Of a DNA stretch of 64,000 nucleotides, positions 46,344 to 59,523 are shown one piece after another. This DNA comes from Holacanthus passer (lineage: Eukaryota; Chordata; Actinopteri; Pomacanthidae). Made by a program: the position numbers and the translations under genes. The stretch is from NCBI GenBank assembly GCA_025331565.1, contig JAFREQ010000049.1, forward strand, positions 3,506,501 through 3,570,500, read 5' to 3'. Under the pieces are notes generated by a model. That model worked only from the letters and a program-made list of their open reading frames with translations. It was not told the DNA's origin and searched no databases. Each line of letters opens with the position of its first letter. Positions within the stretch are counted from its first letter, which is position 1.

Positions 46344-49240
46344 CTGTGCGCGTGTGTTAGGATCGATGGGGGTGAGAAAGAACTTTCAGTGGGTTCCAGC
46401 TGTAACACTAGGGCAACAGACTGCTTACTTTTTGTTGGACAAGGTGGGTTGGAGGGGGGCTCACTAGGAAAAGTGAGGTGGGGAGGGGGTGTTGGGAGAG
46501 ATGGGGGCCTCTCACCCTCACACACCCTTTGTCTCCTGGCCATCTGCTGGGGTTTCATAATGGTTGTGAGGGTGAGGGTGAGTGTGATGAGGGGAGGTGG
46601 AGGGTTGTAGGGCTGTATACACCCCTTACAAGGGGGGGGGGGGTATACATTCCGTCACCTTACAACCATGCACACTGCAGAGCCACGCTGGGCCAGGCCA
46701 AGGCAGGCCAGGCCACAGGAGGAAGCAGACGCTCTGTCACACTGGGATAGAAATTTACGGCCCCGGTGACCCCACTCAGATGACTCTCCATTTCCCAAAC
46801 ACTCACTCTGGTTTATTGCTCATTTTGTTAAGGAGTGGAAGGTTATTAATGACAACACTACTACGCAAATTTAAAAACAGCCAGATTTCAGAAAGCAGAG
46901 GGAGAGATTTTTAGGTACAAAACAAGACCACAAAAGCCTGACTTGTTCAGAAATGTGTGTTGTGAAATGTGCTCTCAGTATTTTTTCCAGCAGATTTTGT
47001 GCACTTTGGAACGTGACAAGGTACATGCTAAATAGTTCTTAGCTAACAAGCTACAAATTAGATTCACATACTACTAAATGGTCTTGTCAAATGCATTTTG
47101 GCGGAACCATGATTACTGGCTGGATTAAATTAATGCTTTTCCAGCCCAGGAACTGTCACATTCACGTGCCGCACAAAAGCTGCAGGGAGGAGCTCAGGGT
47201 GGATGGTGGGTGTACAACATGCAGGGCTTTGGTATTGGAGAGCTTTGCAGAGAGGTTCATTGAAAACATTTCCCCATTATGTTGATAGAAAACTTTATCC
47301 CAGCGGCATTGCATTTCTTTCTTAAGTAACTGCTATAGATGCTGTAGTTTATAAATGTAATTTTGAGAAGACAGGGTTGCAACAGGACGTGTACCTATTT
47401 AGCTGTGAAGGTCAATTTTAAAATTCTCTTTGTGCATGTTGTCACCCTCTGCGGCAGGGAGATATAACTGATGTTCAAACTACCACAAAGATGACAGATC
47501 AACTCTTGATGTGTGTAAAAAGGTCAAGCTGAATGAATGAAAGACTTGGCCTTTTTTTTTTGATAAAATAGTGGTGATGAAATTACACACCACAGTAGCA
47601 TGTTGTGATATAAAACGACTACTACAAAACTATAACTTACATTAATGTTTATTTTAATAGGCTATCTTCAGATATTCCACAATGATCAAATATTATGGAA
47701 AATAGATTTGTCAGACCCTTATAGAGACTAAAGACTACTTATACTTAGTGAGTGTGACCAACCAACAACAACATTATCCACATGTCTAGTGAATTTATTA
47801 CAAGAAAAGTGGAATTTATCCAAACAGTTAGTCACAGACTTTATTATTACTGAGTACATTACCTGTCCAGATGTAGTATTTTAACCAATGCATTTTGATT
47901 GTAAAACACTGTATTGCTGCATACACATAAAAAATGTACTCAGCTTCTCGTTATAACATTTTCACATTATAATATATTGTAATATCTAATAATATTATAC
48001 CATTATTATTAAATCTTTGACAAGACACTTTTTTCTTGTCATAAGAAATATTTCTTGTTAAATAATATAGCACTCTATTTTATGTCAAAAACTTAAGAAG
48101 TATAGAACTATTCAAACGTATTACACAATACTACAACACAATACAAAAACTTTTCCAATAGTAACAACATAAAACATCATTTTGTAATGATGGCTGTAAT
48201 CAATATGCCCAAAGCCATATGCACAATCTTTTCAACCAATGTTCACCCCCATCCTTGAGCTTTTTTCTGTCTCTCTCCTTTGCTGCCCCTAATGGATGCT
48301 TTGTCTGTTTTGTTTTTTTTGTCTTGCAAAAGGTCGTGTTGAAGACTGCTGTTTATTTTAAAATACATGTCAACCTGCATCATATTGCTACTGCTTGTAA
48401 TAGAAGTAAATTTCAGTGTGGGGGGGGAGTCAGGTATTGCTGTGTCTGGTTTAGAGAGATTTTATCAGCAGACCAGTAAGTACAGTGTGCTGCTACACAG
48501 AGTATGAGACTACAATTTCTAACATCTGATAACACTCCACCTTTCAGATGACATAAAACTACAATAGTTTTATTAAATGAAGTCACAGATTTCAGCTCTC
48601 AGTCAAGTGACAGTTTCTTGTAACAACACGGATTACACTCACAACTCTGTGCTGCTCTCTTTAAAACACTTGCTCAGCGGTTTACTTATTAACGATCTTC
48701 GACAGCAGAGCGGAAACAGTTAAGTCTTGACGAAACTGAAAGCAGGTCAGACTGGGTTGGCAGCCTGTCACTCTACTGACAATTACAGCTGGAGGATTTG
48801 TTAGGAAAGACACCTACACCAGTGTTAAAGGTGCCAAATGTTTAAACATTAGACTGACATTCAAAGTGAAAAGGTCATAATAAAACCAATAAAGTGCTCA
48901 AAAGTAAGATGGACTTGTTGCTGTGCAGGTACAGTACACATAAAGATCCTAACTGTCATGCTTACTTAAATATGAACTATGAATAGAAACATAAGCCATA
49001 TTATGTATGTTCTGCATTCAACAACAAGTGGGGAACATAAATTAAGCAAAATTATACATTCCCTGTGGTCCATAGTGCATGAATCTCTGTATATAAATTA
49101 TATTTGTTTAATTAATAAAAAGCAGCATTTATCATTTCAGTCCATTAATGCGAGTATTAAAACCATGTGCTCACCATAAAAAATGCAAATCAACACTGAG
49201 GAAAAATCTGTCTCATTTAGCTAATTGGCAGGCTCAGCAT
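46344..49240. other. Intergenic DNA, no gene seen
   Basis: G-rich low-complexity stretches at 46440-46510 and 46560-46650, then AT-rich sequence with many AATATTA-type runs (47930-48130). No gene supported. Confidence 0.5.
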
Positions 49241-49242
49241 GG

Positions 49243-49244
<2 letters not shown>

Positions 49245-49285
<41 letters not shown>

Positions 49286-49312
49286 TGTGTGGGGAGAGAG
49301 AGAGAGAGAGAG
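49245..49312. repeat. Compound (GT)n-(GA)n microsatellite
   Basis: About 19 GT units (49245-49282), a short interruption, then (GA)n at 49294-49312. Useful as a polymorphic marker; the plus-strand frame through it is spurious. Confidence 0.95.
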
Positions 49313-52300
49313 CGAGGAGAAAGTGGTGTTGACCCCCCGAGCAGATGGGCTCCTCTGCTCTGCTCTGCTCAGTCCTGAACACACAGCAGGTCGTGCAGGA
49401 GAATGGATGTGGGAGTGTGTGTGTCAGCGACCATCTGACACCTCCCACAACTGGTCTGTCCCCCCCTGTGCTTTACATGTGAATGTAACAAATGGAGTGC
49501 AATCCGGCCAGTGGAGTTAATTATCGAGATGGCGTGTGAATGCAGATTTTTATATGATAGTCAGGGATGTTGAAAGCAAAAGTTGGTTAAACATATGGGT
49601 ATGAGTCATTTTATATTTTAGGCAGATATATCTTACAATAACTGCAGCACTGAGTTTGGTCCATTCACTAAAAATTACAAGCAACTTATGCTAAGTGTAA
49701 ATGTCACAGCGTGAAAAGGAAAGAAATCCTCCCTTATATCATCTTTTACAGTTTCACATAGCCTTTCTTGTCTACTTCTGCTTCACTTATCTACAGAAGA
49801 CTGAATCAGATCTTTCTATTCACAGTCAAAGGTGGCGGGAAGGGCAGAGGGGAAAAATGAAATGAAACCTGTCTTGTGGCTGCATTGCATTCTGGTCAAG
49901 TGGAGGAACTGGTATCTCTACCTCTCCATTATGGGCCTCTCTCTGACTTGTGACTGTTGAACACTGGGGCAAAATGGCAGCTCAGAAAAGCTGGCCTTGT
50001 TCATTAAAGTTCAAAAAAGTTGGGAGATTCTGTTCCAACAAGAAATAATTCGTTTCAACATGAAAGTCAAGGTAACATCTTGTTAACACAGGTTTACAAA
50101 AAACATCCTTTGAAACTTTGATAATTCCTTCATTGCTTGTGCAATTCTTCTCAGGTGAAATGATAAGAGATGATAATGATAAGAGATTTTTCATATAGAT
50201 TCCTCACTGAGTCTCTTCGGATACTAATCGTAGTGTAACTCGATAATAGCTGTGGGTGGTTTGTCCAAAGACAGAAGGGAACCACTGGTTGCTTAGTGTT
50301 TATAAATCAACTCGTTAGTTCTTTGTATCCAGACCCAGGTGATGCTGACATACAATTGAGTTGACTGAGCGGCACACCATGTTGTCTTCTCTTTCACTCT
50401 CTGATATAGTTGGGCTGATGGATAGCTTGTCCATCACAGCAGATACAATTAGTGTGACTGAGGGCTTGCCAATTTATTTTGTGCCTATTCCACACACACA
50501 CCGACCAAGCTGTCTAGCTGACATCAGGGCTGTTAGAAGGATGCCATGTGTAATCCTGACAGGGTTCACTTTTAAGATTCTCCCAGTCAGTAAGCACGTC
50601 ACATTAACCAGAAAGAAATCATTTCAAATTCACATCAAGTCTTAAGTTGTCATTATAGTAGCTCAATCATTGCATTAAATCATCAGCTCTTGATCAAATA
50701 TTTCTTTTCATCTGTCGATCTTTTTGTTCCTAAATGAAATCCACATATTTGACTCATTTTAGAATCGATCAGGCGTTGTCCATTGTCAGCTGAATTTTTC
50801 ACTTCTGTGCATTCAGGAGAGTGTTTAGCTGCACACAGCACTGCATCTACCTCATTGTTTCTCCTTGGAAGTCCTCAAGAGCCTCTGTGTATGGTAGACA
50901 TCAGGGAGTGAAGGGCACCCAGCTGTATCACCCACTGTGATTGATTCACCGCTCTCTTCTCCCCCGAGCTCGGGTCACGTGCCACCCTTTGTCCCGTTTT
51001 CCTGCAGCAGAGAAGATGCAAATAGAAGCAGCAACAGCTGTTGAATGGGGATGCTGTGTCTGGTTTCGCTTAGAGAGGCATCTTGCTGTCAGGCCAGCGA
51101 GACGGACGAGAAGCGCTGTATGCTGGGCACACCGGCCTCTAGCTCGGCTCCACAGCTTACTTACTGTCCAAATGTGACGGATGAGACTGTATCATTCCAC
51201 TGGGAGCTCTGGTCTCTCTCACTCAGACTTGTAACATGAATGGATGTGCACAAGGCAGGTGAGGACCTACACAAGATATGTAGGCTTTAAACAGAAGCTT
51301 GACAGCTTTGCCCAGTTGAGAAATGGACAAGCTGTCACCCTTTGTGGTACGGTTTGAGTTTCCTGAAACATTATTGTGTGTTTATTTAGAATAACATGAG
51401 TATGTTAGCATTGTGGGCATTAAGGGTTTTCAGTTTGCTTATTCATCATTCTGTATATAAAATGTTCAGATATTACAATTTCCCTTATCAAGTTACCATT
51501 GCAATGTTCTTTTCAGCAACAAATACTTAGCCCGGCAGAGTTTAAATGTTGGTGGGAACTGAACTGATTTTACACGTCAGTTTGCTTGTCATGAGGAGCA
51601 CACATCGGCCTGTGAAAACAGTGTAATGTCCTCTGTGGCTCTGGAGGAGCTCTGTCAATTTGAGAAAATAAGCCTGCATCACAAACTGAGGAGGCACAGA
51701 GTTCGGAAGATATCAGCATTTACCTGGCAGGGGAAGTCTATTATGCTGTTGGCTGCATTATGGGAAATGTAGGATCCAGTGTTTTTGGACCTTGACTCAT
51801 AATAGGAAGTAAAAGTCAGCAAATCTCAGCCTAAACTTTAGTTTATCTGAAGCTAATATGAGGCTTCTGCAGTCTCATTTAGTCAAGTGGAGATCTTCAA
51901 AGGTATTTTTAGTGTGATGCACCCATCATTCAAAGATGAGCCACTTAGATTGGCTTATGTCTACATTTGCTTAATTTTTGTGAGAAACCAAAAAACAGCT
52001 AACCATGCAAGGTAGCCATATTTTAGTGAAAACAAGAGGAACATACTGACAGTAGCATGGACTATGTGGCCTGAAAAGCACATTCTGAAATGTTTTTCCA
52101 CCATGAAACCTTTTACCATTGGTGACAAAATGTAAAACTGGCCATAGCCATGTTTTTGACTCTTTCATCAAGTGTTTGGAAGTCTCACTTAACATTCTCT
52201 GACCAACAGTCAAAAAACAGGGTATAACAATAATGTTTGGCATTTTTAATTCATTGACTTAAGTGATAGGTCTATTATAAAAAGTGGAATACAGAGTACT

Positions 52301-52330
52301 AGAATTTGCCTTAGAAAATCATGACACAAA
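49313..52330. other. Intergenic DNA downstream of ube2v1
   Basis: No gene supported. A GC-richer block at 50880-51240 around an AGCTCGGGTCACGTGCCACC segment with a CACGTG E-box (about 50974-50979) might be regulatory. Confidence 0.45.
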
Positions 52331-52350
52331 GGCGTGCAAAAGTAATAACG

Positions 52351-52356
52351 TTTAAT
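52351..52356 (-). other. Candidate polyadenylation signal of ube2v1
   Basis: ATTAAA on the minus strand, about 1.2 kb after the stop codon. AATAAA at 52827-52832 is an alternative nearer signal. The interval 52340-53576 contains no other gene and is read as 3' UTR. Confidence 0.35.
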
Positions 52357-53459
52357 TCAAATAAAACCATGCAACAGGTCACCATCACCCTGATTAGATT
52401 CAACCCGTTATAAAATAAACATCCAAAGCCGTACATTGCGTTCAGCATTAACTGTATGAGAGAAGAGACGACTCCATGGAGTATACACAGGTCAGCCCAG
52501 AGAGACAAAAAAAACCCAAAACAAGGACCCAAAAACAGCAAACAAAAAAAAAAGAAAAAAAAAAAGAAAAATCACAGCTCCTCCTGCTCTTCACATGCCA
52601 CAGTGGTGATCCTGAAAAGGTGTCAAGCGCACAAACTATGTTCTCTGAAGAGAGAAAGCACAAGGACCCATAGCCCCCCCCCATCCCCCTCCCACTGGCT
52701 GCTAATAATCAATCACTATCACAAAGCGCTATGAACCGTATGGCACACAGAAGACAAGTCTGAGAACATGAGTGATGAGCCAGTAGTGCCCTGTTGATAC
52801 ATATGTCGCTGAATGTCTAGTAGCAGTTTATTCCCATGTACCGGACATGCAGTCGTTTAAGGAAGGCCCGTCAAATTCACATCGTCGGGATTGTGGAAGC
52901 TAGGGAATTTCAGACTAGCATGGACTGGGAAACCTAGTAAAGCATTGTTTGGGGGACTTTTTTTCTACGTCAGGGGAATCTGTTTTAGCATACTCCAAGA
53001 TGTTGAGGATTGTTGTTTAAAAAACAACTCAGAATGGTCCAAACATTTAACATTTCAGTCAAGGTTACAGAACTATATTTGTTTTGCTGAGTAGTGAGTT
53101 GATTCAAATCTCTCACACAAAAAAACAGGGACTGTCACCTCTTGTGAAGGATCCAGCGCACACACACATAATTGGTACACTCAATCAGGTCATTTGTTAT
53201 TTTACAATCTGGATGTAGAACACAAAGATAATAAAAAATAACATTAGTAAGATGTACAGTATTCTTGTTTCATAATGTCTGCACCGTGAACTTTAATGGA
53301 TGACTGGGCACTGGGTGAAGAGGTCAGGTTCACCTGCGCATCCCTCCCTCTGTCCAATGGGAGGCTCCCAAGGAAGGAAATGGGAGTTGAGTCTTTGATT
53401 ACATGGTGGTTGTGTAGTTTGAAAGTGTAGAGTCAGTGTTAAGTATTTAGGATGCTATG

Positions 53460-53485
53460 CATGTATATGTGTGTGTTTGTGTATA

Positions 53486-53533
<48 letters not shown>

Positions 53534-53547
53534 TGTGTTTGTGTGTG
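53460..53547. repeat. (GT)n microsatellite in the ube2v1 3' UTR
   Basis: An 88-base GT-rich run with TATATGT and TTTGT interruptions ends 30 bases downstream of the ube2v1 stop. In the transcript it would be a CA repeat immediately after the coding region. Confidence 0.9.
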
Positions 53548-53576
53548 AATGACAGGGAGGGACAGCAGCAGGGGCC

Positions 53577-56500
53577 TCAGTTGCTGTACACCTGGCCTTC
53601 GGGTGGCTGGGAAAGCCTGTTGTTTTCTTTCATCATCATGTGCTGTCTGAGCTCCTGCAGCACCATCCGGATGTTGTAGGAGTTCTTCCACCTGGACAGC
53701 GCTGCCACCGCCTTTATGTCCACCTGAAAGGAGAACAGGAAAGAGTGGAAGAAGGGTATGATCCTTTTTATTACGGCCTCAATATGAAAGCTATTGTGGA
53801 GAGTGCTGGGGGAGAGTCCAGAGACAGCACCCAGAAACCACATGCAGCATGACAAAAACTGCAACATGACAAGAACTACAACATGGCTGCAAACTACTTG
53901 GACTGCTTGTATCTTGCAGATATCCATTTTGGATATAAGCAAGACTGCTTTATGGCATGTTTCATTTTCAAGACAGCTACATTAGTTAAAAGTGACGAAA
54001 TAACTTTCATTTGTTAGGTATTTAATTCAGTGCATTAGTCTGCAACAGATATCACAATCTGGTAACTGTTTAAATTTACATAGTGCAGGATCAGTTAGCC
54101 GTTCTCAAATAGAAGGGCCAGTCAAAGCCATTCTATAAGGCAGAAAGACAAAACCTGTTTAATATTTCAATAAAAAATAACACATTCTTCCTTACATAAG
54201 GTCTGTAAAGGACAGATCAATTATGATGCTGAAGAAAATGACTACTGCAGTAGTCATTTACTCATATGAAACTTGGAGCCAACATGCAACCTGTTGAGAA
54301 CTGTAACCTGAATGGCAGAACAAAGTTACTACATCACAGTGTCTGACATGAGCAAGGAAGTTGTGACTCAACAACTCTAACTTCCTATTAAAAGTTACCA
54401 CTGACACCAAAGCATTAATTAAATTAAATTAAATAGAAACTTAAATTCAACTGGCAGAAGCAGCTCCTACTGGGAGCAGAGTAGTGTTTTGTTAATTATG
54501 CATATATTGCATTTGTCTAATTCAGTCCACAACATACAAATACATACTTTAAATGAATCAGCTGAGTTACAATGTCGCTCAAACGAGCCAGAATGGATGC
54601 GGGTAAAATTTGGATACTCACCACACCATTTGGAACTGTGTACGCCACTCAGGTTGATCTTGTTCACAAAGCGGACAAGAGGAGGATGCTCTGGGTATCT
54701 GAGTCCACATTCTATTTTCAGACTGTATATCCTGCCATCATAGACAGTCTGCAATGAAAAAGGATGACAGGTTATCTCAAAGTTTGAGAGTCAAGGAAAT
54801 GTGATCTTGTGTGGTGTCAATCAACTTGTTTGCCATTAATTAGTTTGACAGTGTATTCTTGACCTTCAAACTGCAGCTAACAAAACAATCTCCACCCAAG
54901 GTCCCCTTACTTGCTTGTTCTGAAGCTTTTGACCGTATCACAGAAAATCACCTAACATCCACAGTGTCATGACAACAAAGCAAACATCTGCTGATAAGGA
55001 CCATCTGATTAATATATTTCATCACAAGAATAAGAACCACTCAGAAAGTGAGGTCATCTTTTTAATAATGAAATTTTAGTGGATGGAGTGGTAAGAGGAA
55101 GTGATGCACTAACATATAACAAAGCACAGTGAAGCCTTGGCTCTGGTTACAGCTGCTTACAGCAGCTCAGTGCTGTTCAGTGTCTGCTCACAGCATCAGT
55201 AAAACCAGCCCTGGGGGTTCACACCCTAACTTTCTACCACTGCAACCAGTCTACTAACATCTATATATGCTATCAAATTTGTCGGAAATATTGCTGTATA
55301 ATAAACTAACTAGTGCCTGCATGCATTACTTTTTACTTCTAAACCACACAAGGAAGTACTACATCATCTTAACTCTCTTGAGTGTAGGCAGAACCATCAA
55401 AGTGCCACCAAAGGGAACAAAACCACCCACAATGTTGGCTCTTCCACCTCAGAGTTTCGAGCACACTGCAACAAATCCAGATCCACGGAGTACATTCACT
55501 CATCTGAAATGTCTACTTCAGAGTTTAGAACATTTTTTGCTGTGCATTTAAAATCTAATTATTTGGTGAGAGTGTTTTGGTTGGACAACAGTTAAATTTT
55601 AATAACATGCACCCCTCCCATGCTGAATTTTACCACAGTTGAGATACCTGGGCTGCGCCATACTGAAAACAACAACACAATAAAACCTGTTGTTTATCTT
55701 GATGACTTGTGAGAGGTCCATGCAAACTGCAAAAGGCACCTATCGCCTGCGGCTCCTTAATGAATTGTTTCACCATGGTTGAAAAAAATTCATATCATGA
55801 TGTTTTTAATCAATCAGTGAGTTAGCGCAGCTGCTAAGTAAGTTAAAGTTAGGCCTGAATAATAGTTGCATATTTTGTCCTACTTTATATTTACCAGTTT
55901 CTAGTTTAGTTTTTTGAGCTCATCCTCAAGCATAGTTAGCATAGCATCTACACTAGTACTGCTAATTGATTATTAGTTGATTGAGAGTCAGCAACTTACT
56001 GTGACATCATTTACCACATGCTGCACTCACATAGTAGCAACTATGTGAGTGCAGCACACACACATGGCCAAATAGAAGACAGTCTCTGTTTATCATGTTG
56101 GTGGCATTTTCTTCTTTGAAAACAAGCCATTGAGTCAGGTCAGCAAAAGCAACATACGCCCTTCATATACTAGTTGGTAATGGAGTGAGAACTTCACCCA
56201 TTAGAGACAAACCGAACTGCATCAGTCTGCATTGGGGTTCCCTCAGTGTTTTCTATTTCTCAACTCTGAACAATCCTGAAGTGTGTTAGATGGTCCTTTT
56301 TGTTTACAGGCACATTTATTTAAAGCAAAATTTTCAATCCAGTGCTGAAAGTCCATTTGCCAACTGAAGAGAAGAGTAGTATGATGTCTGCAAGTGCTGG
56401 AGGCCCTTGGGGTGGCTCACCTTGGCGGGGCCAATGATCATGCCATTCCAGTGAGTTAGCGTCATGTCATCATCATCTGCGAGGCCCCAGCTCACTGTAC

Positions 56501-58149
56501 CGTCTCCACCTCCCTTCTGGCCTTCCTCCAGTTCCTCCAGCAGCCGAAAGCTGCGGGGAACTACGACTTCACACACACACAGAAAAGGTATAATTAAATG
56601 TCTGATCACAAACTGGGAGAAAATGCTGCCAAATTGCTAACCTAACAGACAGTGTCCGTTTAAAAAAAAAAAAAAAACATGCCATACACAGCATCATGTA
56701 TCAACCTCCTAATCATAATAAAATGACTCAGTCAGGCACAATCATTAACAGCTGTTTTGTTGGTTAATTGAATTGTTTACATTAGTGTTCCAGGTCAAAA
56801 ACATCTGGATGTGATATATGGCTGCATTGTTGAGACCTAGCTTAGGACTCCTCTTATAACCTGCTGCAAGTTTTGTGGCTAATTACACCATAGATGTGAC
56901 CTATGGGAGACCTTCCTGTACAGCTGCTTCCACCTGTTCCTCAAGATTTTTATGCAAGTGCACAGAAATAGTCTTAACATGTTTTATTTCATGTGTTTAC
57001 TGCAGCAGATAACTGTACGCAATTAATGCATTGGCAAAAGCTACAAGTCAAAGGAATTTTCATAAGTCTGTGAAACAAGGTTGTATTTATTTAAAGGCTA
57101 AATGATCATGATCCTTATGAGTACATTTGAATGGGTTCAACTTTTCCATGGCAGCTGTGCAAACACATGACACATGAAAAAAAAACTAACCACCTGAATC
57201 TCAGATGCTGTTAACTAAGCAGACTACTGTTAGGTAATCCATGGATAGCTGTAACGCAATGTAACGTAGCGTTGATGGCCAGACAGAAGCTGTGACATCC
57301 TGAAGTTTCAAACAGCTGTATTATTCAGCACTACTAAATTCGACTTACACCATCAAATTGTTGTGTGTCACCAGGCTTCTACAGTGAGCCTTCATTCTGA
57401 CAGCAGGATTGTCCTCATACAGACAGAGTTTTAATGTTGTGTCCATCCTGCCATTAGGTGAAGTTAGCTCTTGTAGCCAGGGTGAGGAACTACGTTAGGT
57501 TTCTGGCTGTTTAAGAAGTTGTCTACTTAACAATAAAATGTGAAAACATACCGTTAAGGAAAGATGTTTACATTGAATTCTTGGTCAAACAATGTTTTTA
57601 CGTTGTCAAACACCGCGTGAGTAAAATAGCTTGGGTTCATTTTTTTATTGACGAGCTTCTTTTGCGCATTTCTTCCGGAATGACTGTTGAGCTGCTGAGC
57701 AGAGGGCTGCGCTGCCAGCTAACGTTAGCGTTATCTCAGCAAACGTTATCTACCCATCGCGGTCTAGTCACGGGCGTCACCGCTTTCCCAACAATGTAAC
57801 CCACCAATACTCCAGACAAATTGGATCTGTGGTCTACACTTCATCCTGTTGTAACCTCTTCTCTAATTCATAATGGTACATCAAGGTTGTTGCAGATGGC
57901 CGAGTGCTGCTCAAAAGGCTGGGGGCCAGCTTAGCTAGCCAGAGAGCTAGCTAGCAGCGTAATGACAGCGTTATCTGTCACAGAGTCATGTTAGTGTTAA
58001 AACTCCAATGCAGCTGGGCTCTTTGAAATTGTAAAACTATTGCGCAGCTAATACGGTACGCTGGAAATTGCACAACATAAGCAAAATCAACGAAAAAGTG
58101 TCTGAACTGTCGGAGAAGTCGGCTTACCTGATCCGGCGGGGGCCGCCAT
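53577..58149 (-). CDS. ube2v1: Ubiquitin E2 variant 1 (Ubc13 cofactor), four coding exons, +1 frameshift in exon 3
   Basis: Coding exons in order: 58149-58128, 56566-56421, 54748-54622, 53723-53577. Corrected protein is 146 residues (human UBE2V1: 147). This E2-like protein lacks the catalytic Cys. With UBE2N/Ubc13 it makes Lys63-linked ubiquitin chains in DNA-damage tolerance and NF-kB signalling. Visible: MAAPAGS, VPRSFRLLEELEEGQKG, DGTVSWGL, DMTLTHWNGMIIGP, RIYSLKIECG, RYPEHPP, NSYNIRMVLQELR, and PPEGQVYSN, closer to UBE2V1 (QCYSN) than UBE2V2 (QTYNN). Exon 3 has 127 bases where 126 is expected: the sequence TCCAAATGGTGTG should be one A shorter to read SSNGV before the phase-0 junction to VDIKAV. 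The exon 2 start is chosen to give VVVPRSF; an AG six bases further in gives VPRSF. Residues around the last exon start (VDIKAVAALSRWKN) diverge from mammals. Confidence 0.92.
57700..57975. promoter_or_regulatory. GCTAA/TTAGC palindrome block in ube2v1 intron 1
   Basis: Contains the perfect palindrome GCTAACGTTAGC at 57718-57729, AACGTTATC at 57742-57750, and a cluster CTTAGCTAGCCAGAGAGCTA at about 57930-57950. TTCCGGAATG near 57673 is an ETS-like core. The same palindrome occurs at 16639-16650 near the csnk2a1 promoter. Confidence 0.4.
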
Positions 58150-58215
58150 CTTTGTCACTGTTTTACGGAAGCGCGCACGCGCGAGGCTCCCTTGCGCGTG
58201 TCCGCCGGAAGAAAA
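58150..58215 (-). promoter_or_regulatory. CpG core promoter of ube2v1
   Basis: Immediately upstream of the ATG the minus strand is CpG-dense, with CTTCCGGCGG (ETS core), and GCGCGCACGCGC spanning about 58171-58186 (NRF1-type). No TATA box. The start codon lies in AAAGATGGCGGCC, which also matches a YY1 site, common around TSSs of housekeeping genes with short 5' UTRs. Confidence 0.65.
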
Positions 58216-59523
58216 AAAAATCTTTTTCTAAGTTTATTCAGTACTTCATTGTTTAATTTCAGTGGATCTGTGATATTGCTATTATTAGATTTTTAAGAGC
58301 ACCTCTCCCTCTTCTTATCCACTGTGAAATCAAAGGATACCAAGACGTAGAGCAGCTATTGATTTTGCTAAGGGCTTAAAAAGACAAAATGAGTGTGAGT
58401 TGGGCTGAGGAAATGGAGAACATGGCAGCAGCTGAAATGTCATATTGACCTGATTCTACAGTTTCTTACATTATGAGCACTGACAGCCCAAAACACACGC
58501 TGACAGAGGTGCTTATTGGAAGTATGGGTGCGCCATCTGCCGGACAATAAGACTATGTCATCTATGTCAGATTAAAGCATCACGAAGGTTCACGCTTCTT
58601 CATCCCTGTCCTGGACCAGTCAATTGTCCATGTGACCACTGAAGCAGCAGGTGTTCATACTGACCAGGAAAAATGTTCACCTATCCTTTCACCAGTACAT
58701 CGCTAATCAGCCAAACACACTTTAAAGTGTATCGCTTGTTTATGTTGTATTTGTTTTTATTGCCAGGTTGACAAATAAGTTGAGCTTTATTAATGACACT
58801 ACACTTTCACTTTTTTAAACAACATTAAAATGGCCTAAAGCTGTTTGCTGAGCTTCAAAGGTCATTCCTGTCCTTGGGAGTTGACAAAACAAATTTAAGA
58901 TCCAGTTAGTAGCTGTGCTTCTATCACAATGTATCATCTTTGTTTCAGGATTAAAAATCTACTTTGTGGCTCAGTGTATAAACCAGCATGAACAATGTTA
59001 ACATCTACAATTCAATTACAACCAGCATAATCCATTTACTGATTAATTTTGTCAACTAAATGTTTTATATGACTTTGATTTTTGTTTGTTTTAAATTATT
59101 GATTATTGGATATGTCAATTCTTATAGCCTGCATTTTCTCTAAAACACACATTGAGGCATCCTGAGTTTTGAAATCATTGGTTGGCATCAACTCCTCTGT
59201 TCATAGAAAGGCCACATATCAGTGCCAGACCATAATTCAGTATATAGCTATCACGGTGAGCCAGCATGAACAATAGTTTGACCATGGAACTCAGCCCCCG
59301 TTTGTGGTCCTGGTGCCCTGGAAGTGGAAGGACCCCTGTTGACTGGGGAGTCACATGGTGTGACATTTTTCCTCTTTTTTTTCAAACTGCATTGCTGACA
59401 CAGTATATTATGAGACAAAATGCTGGTATATTAAGAGATACTTTAACATTAGGTGAAAAAAAACAACTCATAATGACAACTACTAGCCTTTGCCTGTTCC
59501 TTTACCATCCTTTGAGGAATTTC

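Noticed and set aside
49148..49520. Several overlapping frames encoding Cys-Val or Thr-His runs
   Set aside because: Translations of the (GT)n/(GA)n microsatellite; no protein.
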